In this document: positions 1 to 6,006 of the stretch, piece after piece | Layout: each line of letters starts with the position of its first letter | Position numbering within the stretch: position 1 is the stretch's first letter | NCBI GenBank assembly: GCA_031281815.1 | Contig: JAITEY010000037.1 | Location: 1-9,378, forward strand | Direction: 5' to 3' | DNA length: 9,378 bases | Source of the DNA: Desulfovibrio sp. | GTDB taxonomy: Bacteria > Desulfobacterota > Desulfovibrionia > Desulfovibrionales > Desulfovibrionaceae | The notes under the pieces: generated by a model | What the model was told of the DNA's origin: nothing | Seen by the model: only the letters and a program-made list of their open reading frames with translations | Databases searched by the model: none | Program-made: the position numbers and the translations under genes

Positions 1-510
1 CGGGGGAAATGATTTCCCCCGGGCCCCCTCATAAACACGCTGAAATATCAATCGGGGGTGCAGGGGAATCATTTCCCTGCCGAGGGAATTTGAGGGGGCG
101 GAGCCCCCGCAGGAAAAATAATTCCGAGCTTCCTCTTCATCTTCCCGCAAATCTTTGCCGGCCGCGAGCAGGACATCGGCTTCAGGGTGCGCCAGGAACA
201 AGGCGCAGGCCCTTTCCAGAGTATCGGGAGTGTAGACGCAGTCATCATCTGGAAAAGCGACGCAGTCGCCGTTCAACAGCGGGAGAGCCGCATTGCGCGC
301 GCGGGAAAGCGCCGGCGTCGGGGAAGGAACGGTGCGTATGGACAGCCGGTCGGCATACTTGCACGCAAGGGCGAGGGCGTCGGCGGCGCAATCTTCGCCG
401 TGGACGAAAAGCACCTCGAAATCCTTGTGCGTCTGCGCCGCAAGGCTTCGGAACAGGCATTCCGCCGGATACAGGCGGTCGGTGGTGACGACAAGCAGGC
501 TGAACTTCAC
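1..510 (-). CDS. Family 2 glycosyltransferase, N-terminal part (runs off left edge, probably damaged)
   Basis: On the minus strand an open frame starts at GTG (510-508), 16 bases after the PIN gene's stop, behind a CCGGAG ribosome-binding site. It has no stop through position 1 (170 codons). Residues 3-115 read like a GT-A fold of the GT2 family: a KFSLLVVTTDR first strand, then LFRSLAAQTHKDFEVLFVHG, a SRARNAAL helix, and the metal/nucleotide-sugar acidic motif FPDDDC at residues 86-91. The family transfers sugars from nucleotide donors to cell-surface glycans or lipids; the acceptor cannot be told. From about residue 127 the protein stops looking like a glycosyltransferase, and from about residue 134 it is encoded by hairpin repeats (bases 2-108). 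A full GT2 domain needs roughly 100 or more further residues. The gene is therefore either truncated by repeat DNA or continues oddly beyond the window. The N-terminal family call is firm; intactness is doubtful. Confidence 0.7.
   Translation of the reverse strand, partial: MKFSLLVVTTDRLYPAECLFRSLAAQTHKDFEVLFVHGEDCAADALALACKYADRLSIRTVPSPTPALSRARNAALPLLNGDCVAFPDDDCVYTPDTLERACALFLAHPEADVLLAAGKDLREDEEEARNYFSCGGSAPSNSLGREMIPLHPRLIFQRVYEGARGKSFPP
2..108. repeat. Cluster of three short hairpin palindromes
   Basis: Three inverted repeats lie close together. Bases 2-20 read GGGGGAAATGATTTCCCCC, a perfect 9-bp-arm palindrome around one G. Bases 61-79 read CAGGGGAATCATTTCCCTG, the same design and length with one G-T pair. 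Bases 94-108 read GGGGGCGGAGCCCCC, with 6-bp arms and a 3-base loop. The first two are diverged copies of one unit spaced 59 bases apart. They resemble the GC-rich intergenic repeats or terminators common in Desulfovibrio-like genomes (inference). They sit inside the open frame of the glycosyltransferase, which suggests that the frame there is not real protein-coding sequence. Confidence 0.6.
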
Positions 511-526
511 GCTTCAGAACTCCGGC

Positions 527-910
527 TCACACCCGCAAAAACAGCGCCGACCGACCCGCAACCCGCAGGTCGGCGCTGACCAGGCGCAACGGTTCGACCT
601 CGGCCTGGGCCGCGATCATGCGGTCAAAGGACGCGGTTTTCAGTCCTGAACCGGACAAAGAGGGCAGGGCGGCGACATGTTCGCCGCGCAGGGGGAGTTC
701 CGCAAACCCGCTTTCAGCGGCGGCCTCGCGCAATTCCTTCAGATCGGCCCGCAGTTTCCCGGCCTCAATGCGCGCCGTTATATCCCACCAGGAAACAACG
801 CTGACGAAGATTTCCGTTTCGTCGGCCAACAGGATGTCCCGAATGCTCTCCACCGCGGGGTCGCCCGCCAGAGTGCGGAGTAGGACGTTGGTGTCGAGAA
901 GCACACGCAT
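527..910 (-). CDS. PIN-domain ribonuclease toxin, VapC-like
   Basis: This is a 127-residue protein, the usual length for single-domain PIN toxins. Such toxins are Mg-dependent RNases that block translation by cutting tRNA or rRNA. Visible motifs are the first strand with the catalytic Asp (LLDTNVLL, D6), the SVVSWWDI segment at residues 37-44, where the family usually has Glu and here has Asp43, the FDRMIAAQA helix with D96, and the LVSADLRV strand with D114. The common DPFDR motif is altered to ASFDR. It starts at ATG 910-908, overlapping the antitoxin stop as TGATG, so the two are translationally coupled with antitoxin first. This is standard for phd/vapC-type operons. Whether it is active with Asp43 is unknown; the conservative change may be tolerated. 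Specific target unknown. Confidence 0.85.
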   Translation of the reverse strand: MRVLLDTNVLLRTLAGDPAVESIRDILLADETEIFVSVVSWWDITARIEAGKLRADLKELREAAAESGFAELPLRGEHVAALPSLSGSGLKTASFDRMIAAQAEVEPLRLVSADLRVAGRSALFLRV

Positions 911-1161
911 CAGGACGGCCCCGCGGGCTGCACGGACTGCTCACCGGTCCTGTCGGGTGCGTCGGGCCTGTCAAGATCGGCAGGCAGGACGAGTTTGCCG
1001 GCCAGAATGCCGATGCGCTTGGCCCGCCGCACATAGGAAGCCGGCACCAGAGCCACAATAGGCTTGCCGTAGCGTTCGATGAACACCGGCTCCCCGGCGG
1101 AAGCCCGTTTGGTCAACTCGGACAAAATACCCTTGGCCTTGAATGTGGAAACTGTGAACAT
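910..1161 (-). CDS. Phd/YefM-family antitoxin
   Basis: This 83-residue protein has the Phd/YefM N-terminal DNA-binding and dimerisation domain (MFTVSTFKAKGILSELTKRASAGEPVFIERYGKPIVALVPASY). Its tail (ILAGKLVLPADLDRPDAPD) is like the toxin-binding tail of antitoxins paired with PIN toxins. It should neutralise the downstream PIN RNase and repress the shared promoter. The start at ATG 1161-1159 is supported by a strong AAAGGAGG site 6 bases upstream (1175-1168). Its stop shares one base with the toxin start. The C-terminal ~15 residues are Pro/Thr/Gln-rich and probably disordered, as expected for a protease-labile antitoxin. Confidence 0.87.
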   Translation of the reverse strand: MFTVSTFKAKGILSELTKRASAGEPVFIERYGKPIVALVPASYVRRAKRIGILAGKLVLPADLDRPDAPDRTGEQSVQPAGPS

Positions 1162-1183
1162 CGCGCGCCTCCTTTATGCGTCA

Positions 1184-1196
1184 GCGGAGCATCCGC
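1184..1196. promoter_or_regulatory. Possible operator palindrome upstream of the antitoxin
   Basis: GCGGA-GCA-TCCGC is a 5-bp-arm palindrome just upstream of the antitoxin ribosome-binding site. Phd/YefM antitoxins bind short palindromes in their own promoters, so this is a candidate autoregulatory site. No convincing -35/-10 pair was found beside it, and in GC-rich DNA such a palindrome can arise by chance. Confidence 0.2.
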
Positions 1197-1426
1197 CGGA
1201 CCGCGGCCGGAATGCCTGTTGTGCGTGATTGCGCGGATGGTCGCGCCGTTCGCCGGGATTCCCTGTATACGCAGCCGGCACTTGCCCCGTAGACAAGCAC
1301 GGCTTGGGAGATTGCAGGTCCACGACGGACGCGGCTAAAACACGAAAATCCCCGGCGGCTTTTCGACGGGGGCACATGAGAATGCCCAAGCCGGGCCGGG
1401 GAAAAATTAAGGAAGCTTGCGCTGTG

Positions 1427-1470
<44 letters not shown>

Positions 1471-1718
1471 AAGAAACGAGCCGAAATCATTGATATATCC
1501 TGAGTTTTTCCCAAAAAAGATTTTTGTTGCCGACCAAGATTTAGCTTGTCATGAGACCACTGTCAAGTCCATATTTTCGCAACGGACAAAATTTTTTATC
1601 GGGTGCTTTGACGGGTACCGCAATCGTGCGGCGGCAGCTTCGCGGTGGAGGCTGCGCGAGGGCGGATTTTCTGCTATGACAGGTAGTTGAAACTGTTTAC
1701 GAGCTGAAGCGCGGGATA

Positions 1719-1744
1719 TTGGAATAATAAACAAATTATTCCAA
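1719..1744. repeat. AT-rich 10-bp inverted repeat (possible terminator or recombination site)
   Basis: TTGGAATAAT (1719-1728) and ATTATTCCAA (1735-1744) are perfect inverted copies with a 6-base AAACAA loop. It lies ~35 bases past the stop of the minus-strand 166-residue gene, so it could end its transcript. The right arm could instead pair with TTGGAATAA at 1759-1767, which lies inside the 24-bp direct repeat, giving two competing hairpins. Confidence 0.55.
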
Positions 1745-1745
1745 A

Positions 1746-1769
1746 AAACAGCATTTCCTTGGAATAACG
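1746..1769. repeat. Left copy of 24-bp direct repeat flanking the AT-rich islet
   Basis: These 24 bases are identical to 2635-2658. The match begins AAACAGCATTTCC and ends in TTGGAATAACG. Allowing one mismatch it extends four bases to the left (1742 and 2631). The two copies are 889 bases apart and enclose both AT-rich genes. This could be a recombination or attachment-like site, or a scar of cassette insertion. Confidence 0.8.
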
Positions 1770-1776
1770 AGCGAAA

Positions 1777-2277
1777 CTACTGATTCTGTATAGGTAAAAT
1801 GTGTTGCTTTTCAAGTAAATAAAAAATCATCGACCATTCGCGGGCATGAATATCGCGATACATAGACGCATATATTATATATTTTATTTCTCCATCTGTA
1901 AAATCGTCGCATTGTAAACAAGACATAGCGCAAGCAAGTGCAAAAAAGGAATTTGCTCGAAGTATAATATCTTCAAGTTCCGGATTGTTATCATTGTGTG
2001 GTTTTATTGGGCGGATACGACTGAGCCATTTAAAAAGGTGAGCAGCTTGCTTGTGTCTATCACCGTATTCTATGTTATGATAAGATTTGATACGAAGCAT
2101 ATCCTCACAAAAAGATGTAGCTGCTTGCGATAATAATGCATAATTCATAAAGAGACCGTGTTTTTGGTATTGTGGAAGGCAATAAAATTGTGTCCAAAAA
2201 GTTTGCAGCCATTCTGAAAATTCTTTTCCCCTTTCTCTGGATTCGGTATGTATCATTTCCTTAACTTGTTCTATCAT
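1777..2277 (-). CDS. Hypothetical protein, 166 residues, AT-rich islet
   Basis: I do not recognise this protein with confidence. It has no signal peptide, no clear transmembrane segment and looks alpha-helical. Notable features are a charged, amphipathic N-terminus (MIEQVKEMIHTESRERGKEF), a central RHKQAAHLFKWLSRIRPI block at residues 74-91, and an NSFFALACAMSC helix at 109-120. The R/H-K-x-A-A-x-x-x-x-W pattern followed by 'K/RPI' and a later 'N-x-FAL' reminds me of small helical proteins seen beside phage-defence genes, but that is only an impression. Codon use is AT-rich (many AAA, ATA, TTA), unlike the polyamine genes, which suggests transfer. The start at ATG 2277 lacks a good ribosome-binding site; Met8 is an alternative. 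It lies 66 bases after the 72-residue gene on the same strand, so the two are probably cotranscribed. Confidence 0.65.
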   Translation of the reverse strand: MIEQVKEMIHTESRERGKEFSEWLQTFWTQFYCLPQYQKHGLFMNYALLSQAATSFCEDMLRIKSYHNIEYGDRHKQAAHLFKWLSRIRPIKPHNDNNPELEDIILRANSFFALACAMSCLQCDDFTDGEIKYIIYASMYRDIHAREWSMIFYLLEKQHILPIQNQ

Positions 2278-2343
2278 TTGTCGATTTTTATCAGCTTTTA
2301 TCAGATAAAGAAAATTGTTTCATGTCCATAAAGATTCATCCTT

Positions 2344-2562
2344 CTAGAAAAGAGATTCTTTTTTACTCCAAGACGCCATTATTCTAGTAAAGTTCTCTGA
2401 CATTTTTTCAAAAGATATCGGTTCTCCTTGGTTATGAATTTTTTCTTGTGCAACTGATAGAAACTTGGGATTATTAAACAGTCTCTCAATGTAAGCAAAG
2501 GCTTTTTCGTCATCCCACGGAGCATCTATTCTAGTTTCAGAGATAGGCTTTTCAGAACTCAT
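2344..2562 (-). CDS. Small hypothetical protein, 72 residues, AT-rich islet
   Basis: Unrecognised, soluble, acidic small protein. The open frame extends to 2667, but ATG 2562 is the better start. A GGAGG site sits 5 bases before it (CTGGAGGAAAGT), and a candidate promoter and the 24-bp repeat lie upstream of it inside the longer frame. The protein is MSSEKPISETRIDAPW..., with a helical middle (DDEKAFAYIERLFNNPKFLSVAQEKIH) and a basic tail ending ASWSKKESLF. Its small size and position before a larger unknown gene would suit a regulator, antitoxin or accessory subunit, but no family can be assigned. Composition matches the 166-residue neighbour, so the pair probably travelled together. Confidence 0.6.
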   Translation of the reverse strand: MSSEKPISETRIDAPWDDEKAFAYIERLFNNPKFLSVAQEKIHNQGEPISFEKMSENFTRIMASWSKKESLF

Positions 2563-2593
2563 ACTTTCCTCCAGTTCGTTGCTTTTTCTTAGC

Positions 2594-2621
2594 CCTATCC
2601 ACAACCAGCCGCTTTTGTCAA
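2594..2621 (-). promoter_or_regulatory. Candidate promoter of the two-gene islet
   Basis: On the minus strand a perfect TTGACA (2621-2616) is followed, 16 bases on, by GATAGG (2599-2594), a weak -10 with the central ATA retained. It lies ~30 bases upstream of the 72-residue gene's ribosome-binding site, inside the 24-bp repeat boundary, so the cassette would carry its own promoter. Confidence 0.4.
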
Positions 2622-2634
2622 CCCTCCTTTCAAG

Positions 2635-2658
2635 AAACAGCATTTCCTTGGAATAACG
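2635..2658. repeat. Right copy of 24-bp direct repeat flanking the AT-rich islet
   Basis: Perfect copy of 1746-1769 in the same orientation. Sequence right of it turns toward the GC-rich polyamine operon after ~70 AT-rich bases. Its TTGGAATAA end also recurs in the left-hand inverted repeat; here no inverted partner is nearby. Confidence 0.8.
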
Positions 2659-2773
2659 CCGGTGCATTTCGACGTATTTCTCGTACCTATGTGGTTATAC
2701 ATATTTTTTATTCCTTGCAGCGCGTGATTTTGCTCGGGATGCGCCGGCCGTGTGCTTTATGCGGACATGCCCC

Positions 2774-2807
2774 TTGACAGGCCGCCTTTGCCCGGATACT
2801 GTATACA
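2774..2807 (+). promoter_or_regulatory. Candidate promoter of the polyamine operon
   Basis: A perfect TTGACA at 2774-2779 lies 95 bases before the speA start. The -10 is ambiguous: GATACT (2795-2800, 15-base spacer) or TATACA (2802-2807, 22-base spacer), neither at ideal distance. A 5' leader of ~65-70 bases would precede speA. Confidence 0.4.
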
Positions 2808-2873
2808 ATCGTTTTCTCAAGGCGCAAACACCCTCAAAACGCCGAAGACCTCTCACCCGCAGGGCCGAAATCC

Positions 2874-4814
2874 TTGGCAAAAAAACGCACTCTCCAACGC
2901 TGGAGCGCAGATGACGCCGCCGAACTGTACGGTGTGCACAACTGGGGCGCCGGCTATTTCGACATTTCCCCCGACGGCGACGTCCTGGTGCGCCCGTTCG
3001 GACGCAAAAATCCCGTGGCCGTCAGCATCATGGACATCATCCGCGGCATGCGCGACCGTGGTCTGAACATGCCGGTTCTGCTGCGCATAGAAAATATCCT
3101 CGATACGCAGATTGCCCTGTTGCACGACAGCTTCCGCAAGGCCGTCAAAACTCTGGGCTACCGCGGGGACTACCGGGGTGTCTTCCCCATCAAGGTCAAT
3201 CAGCAGCAGCAGGTGGTGGAAGCCGTCGCCCGCTTCGGCACAAATTTCCATCACGGCATGGAAGTGGGCAGCAAGGCCGAACTTTTCGCCGCCCTCTCGC
3301 AGTTGCGCGACGAAGAAGCCTGCCTTATCTGCAACGGATACAAGGACGAGGAATTTATCGAACTCGGCCTGCATGCCGTCCGCTTGGGCTTTCTCTGTTT
3401 CTTTGTCGTGGAAATGCCGAGCGAACTGCCCCTTATCCTTGAATGCGCGGAGCGCACGGGCGTCAAACCCCTGATCGGCGTGCGGGCCAAACTCGCCTGT
3501 CAGGCCGGCGGACACTGGACGGCCTCCGGCAGCGACCACTCCACCTTCGGCCTGACCACCACCCAAATCGTCGACGCCGTGGATCTCCTGCGCGAAAAGG
3601 ACATGCTTGATTCCTTCCGCCTGCTGCACTTCCACCTGGGGTCGCAGCTCTCCAACATCCGGGATATCCGCGATGCGGCCATGGAAGCCTCGCGCGTGTA
3701 CGCCGGGCTGGTGAAAGAAGGCGCCCCCATGGGCTTTCTCGACCTCGGCGGCGGTCTGGCCGTCGACTACGACGGCTCGCGTACCAATTTCATTTCCAGC
3801 CGCAACTACAGCCTGGATGAATATTGTACGGATATGGTCGAAGCGGTGATGTCCATCATGGATGAAAGCGGCATCCACCATCCCGTCCTGATTACGGAAT
3901 CGGGCCGGGCTACCGTCGCCTATTACTCCATACTGCTTTTCAACGTGCTCGACGTAAGCCGCATCGCCGATCAGGGGTCGACGCTCGAAACGACAGAGGA
4001 AACCGTCCTGCCGGACGACGCGGCTGAGTCCACGCGCAACCTGCTGCAAACCCTGCAGGGCATCAACCTGCGCAATCTGCAGGAAAGCTACAACGATGCC
4101 GTATACTACCGCGACGATATCCGCCGGCAGTTCCTGCAAGGCAAGGCCGGCCTGCGCGAGCGCACCGTGGCCGAACGCCTGTTCTGGGCAATCATCAACC
4201 GCATAGCCCGCGAAAAAGGCAAGCTGCCGCACATCCCCAAAGATTTGACGGAAATCGACCTGGCCCTTGCCGACATATACTACGGCAATTTCAGCGTGTT
4301 CCAGTCCCTGCCCGATGCCTGGGCCATAGGCCAGCTTTTCCCCGTCATGCCCGTCCACCGGCTCACGGAAGAACCGACCAGACAGGCCATCCTTTCGGAC
4401 ATCACCTGCGACAGCGACGGGCGCATCGACCATTTCATCGATGCCGGGCAAGGCGTGAAAAACACGCTGGACCTGCACGTACTGAAGGAAAACGAAGAGT
4501 ATTACCTCGGCGTCTTTCTCGTCGGCGCGTATCAGGAAACGCTGGGCGACCTGCACAACCTGCTCGGGGACACCAATGTGGTGTCCGTGCGCGTCGGCGA
4601 AGACGGCAGCTTCGAGTTCGTGCGCGAACTGCGGGGGGATTCCGTGGCCGACATACTCTCCTATGTGGAATACGACCCCCGCCGTATCCTGGAAAGATTG
4701 CGCAAAGCCGCGGAAAAAGCCGTGCGCGACGGACGCATCCAGCCCGCGGAACGCCTGCTGACCATGCAGGCTTTTGAAGACGGCCTGCGCGGCTATACCT
4801 ACTTTGAGAGATGA
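2874..4814 (+). CDS. speA: Biosynthetic arginine decarboxylase
   Basis: SpeA converts L-arginine to agmatine and CO2, the first step of putrescine formation in this operon. It is a 646-residue fold III (alanine-racemase-like) PLP enzyme, close to the usual ~630-660. Seen in order: WSADDAAELYGVHNWGAGYFDI at the N-terminus; the PLP lysine in VFPIKVNQQQ (K107); HFHLGSQ (residues 252-258); the glycine-rich phosphate-binding DLGGGLAVDYDGS (290-302); ESGR (342-345); and the C-terminal TCDSDG motif carrying the catalytic Cys (C512). The start is TTG at 2874 (MAKKRTLQRW), chosen because the family N-terminus begins about here and no ATG is nearby. The ribosome-binding site is weak (CAGGG). The TTG plus weak site may keep expression low. 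Its stop is 4 bases before the next gene's ATG, indicating an operon. Confidence 0.95.
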   Translation: MAKKRTLQRWSADDAAELYGVHNWGAGYFDISPDGDVLVRPFGRKNPVAVSIMDIIRGMRDRGLNMPVLLRIENILDTQIALLHDSFRKAVKTLGYRGDYRGVFPIKVNQQQQVVEAVARFGTNFHHGMEVGSKAELFAALSQLRDEEACLICNGYKDEEFIELGLHAVRLGFLCFFVVEMPSELPLILECAERTGVKPLIGVRAKLACQAGGHWTASGSDHSTFGLTTTQIVDAVDLLREKDMLDSFRLLHFHLGSQLSNIRDIRDAAMEASRVYAGLVKEGAPMGFLDLGGGLAVDYDGSRTNFISSRNYSLDEYCTDMVEAVMSIMDESGIHHPVLITESGRATVAYYSILLFNVLDVSRIADQGSTLETTEETVLPDDAAESTRNLLQTLQGINLRNLQESYNDAVYYRDDIRRQFLQGKAGLRERTVAERLFWAIINRIAREKGKLPHIPKDLTEIDLALADIYYGNFSVFQSLPDAWAIGQLFPVMPVHRLTEEPTRQAILSDITCDSDGRIDHFIDAGQGVKNTLDLHVLKENEEYYLGVFLVGAYQETLGDLHNLLGDTNVVSVRVGEDGSFEFVRELRGDSVADILSYVEYDPRRILERLRKAAEKAVRDGRIQPAERLLTMQAFEDGLRGYTYFER

Positions 4815-4818
4815 ACCC

Positions 4819-6006
4819 ATGAAAAAAGTGCTTATCATCGGCGCGGGCGGCGTCGGGGCCGTCACGGCCCACAAATGCGCCCAAGTTCCCGGCGTTTTCA
4901 GTGAAATCATGCTCGCAAGCCGCACCAAGGCGCGCTGCGACGCCGTGGCCGCCCAACTGCCTTGTCCCATCCGCACCGCCGGGGTCGACGCGGACAACCC
5001 GCGGGAACTCGTGCCGCTCATCGACAGTTTCAAGCCGGATATGGTCATCAACGTCGCCCTGCCTTACCAGGACCTGCATATCATGGACGCCTGCCTTGAA
5101 TGCGGCGTACATTACCTGGATACCGCCAACTACGAGGCTCCGGAAAAAGCCGCATTCGAGTACGGTCCGCAGTGGGCCTACCGGGAACGTTTCAAGGAAA
5201 AAGGCCTTACGGCCGTCCTCGGCTCGGGTTTCGACCCCGGCGCGACCAACGTCTTTTGCGCCTATGCCCAAAAACATCACTTCGACGAGATTCATGAACT
5301 GGACATCATCGACTGCAACGCCGGCGACCACGGCCTGCCCTTCGCCACCAACTTCAACCCGGAAATCAACATCCGCGAAGTCTCCGCGCGCGGCCGCTGG
5401 TGGGACCGGGGCGAATGGCTGGAAACCGACCCCCTGTCCTGGTCCATGACCTACGATTTCCCCGACGGCATCGGCCCGAAAAAATGCTTCCTCCTCTACC
5501 ACGAAGAACTGGAATCCCTGGTGCTCAACCTGCGCGGCCTCAAGCGCGCCCGCTTCTGGATGACGTTTTCCGAGTCCTATCTCACCCACCTGGAAGTCCT
5601 TGAGAATGTCGGCATGACCCGCATAGACGCCGTCGACTTTGAAGGACACAAGGTCGTGCCTTTACGCTTTTTGAAGACGCTGCTTCCGGACCCCGCCTCC
5701 CTCGGACCGCTGACCAAGGGCAAAACATGCATCGGCTGCCTGTTCAAAGGCATCAAAGACGGCGTTGAGCGCGTCTGTTACCTGTACAACGTCTGCGACC
5801 ACCGGAAATGCATGCGCGAAGTAGGGTCCCAGGCCGTCAGCTACACCACCGGAGTGCCCGCCATGATCGGAGCGAAACTCGTGCTTGAGGGCGTATGGGA
5901 AAAACCGGGGGTGTGGAATCTCGAAGAACTCGACCCCGACCCCTTCATGCGCGACCTCAACCTCTACGGCCTGCCTTGGGTGGAACGCTTTGGCCCGGCA
6001 GGGTGA
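4819..6006 (+). CDS. Carboxynorspermidine/carboxyspermidine dehydrogenase (saccharopine dehydrogenase family)
   Basis: This enzyme NADPH-dependently condenses L-aspartate-beta-semialdehyde with putrescine (or diaminopropane) to carboxyspermidine (or carboxynorspermidine). It has 395 residues, as expected for this family (~395-400). The N-terminal Rossmann motif GAGGVG is at residues 8-13, followed by ASRT for cofactor phosphate binding. Further family features are NVALPYQD, HYLDTANYE, GSGFDPGATNVFCAYAQKH, and a C-terminal TTGVPAMIGAKLVLEGVW block. The start at ATG 4819 (MKKVLIIGAGG) is preferred over an in-frame ATG at 4774 inside speA. The ribosome-binding site is weak (GAGAG), so translation probably depends on coupling with speA. 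True lysine-pathway saccharopine dehydrogenase is less likely given nspC next door. Confidence 0.9.
   Translation: MKKVLIIGAGGVGAVTAHKCAQVPGVFSEIMLASRTKARCDAVAAQLPCPIRTAGVDADNPRELVPLIDSFKPDMVINVALPYQDLHIMDACLECGVHYLDTANYEAPEKAAFEYGPQWAYRERFKEKGLTAVLGSGFDPGATNVFCAYAQKHHFDEIHELDIIDCNAGDHGLPFATNFNPEINIREVSARGRWWDRGEWLETDPLSWSMTYDFPDGIGPKKCFLLYHEELESLVLNLRGLKRARFWMTFSESYLTHLEVLENVGMTRIDAVDFEGHKVVPLRFLKTLLPDPASLGPLTKGKTCIGCLFKGIKDGVERVCYLYNVCDHRKCMREVGSQAVSYTTGVPAMIGAKLVLEGVWEKPGVWNLEELDPDPFMRDLNLYGLPWVERFGPAG

Noticed and set aside
187..579. Overlapping plus-strand frames at the left edge
   Set aside because: They are antisense to the glycosyltransferase frame, whose protein has clear GT2 motifs.
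1300..1410. Possible structured RNA or riboswitch in the GC-rich intergenic part
   Set aside because: Only a long-range 9-bp inverted repeat is visible; I could match it to no riboswitch or small-RNA consensus, and it faces no adjacent plus-strand gene.
2563..2667. 35-codon N-terminal extension of the small islet protein
   Set aside because: It covers the candidate promoter and the 24-bp repeat, while ATG 2562 has a good ribosome-binding site.
2853..5051. 732-codon open frame on the minus strand antisense to speA
   Set aside because: Shadow of the codon bias in the GC-rich speA gene; it covers a clearly real enzyme and encodes no recognisable family.
4435..5649. 404-codon minus-strand frame antisense to the dehydrogenase
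   Set aside because: Antisense shadow of a real gene, with His/Val/Gly-rich text typical of reversed GC-rich codons.
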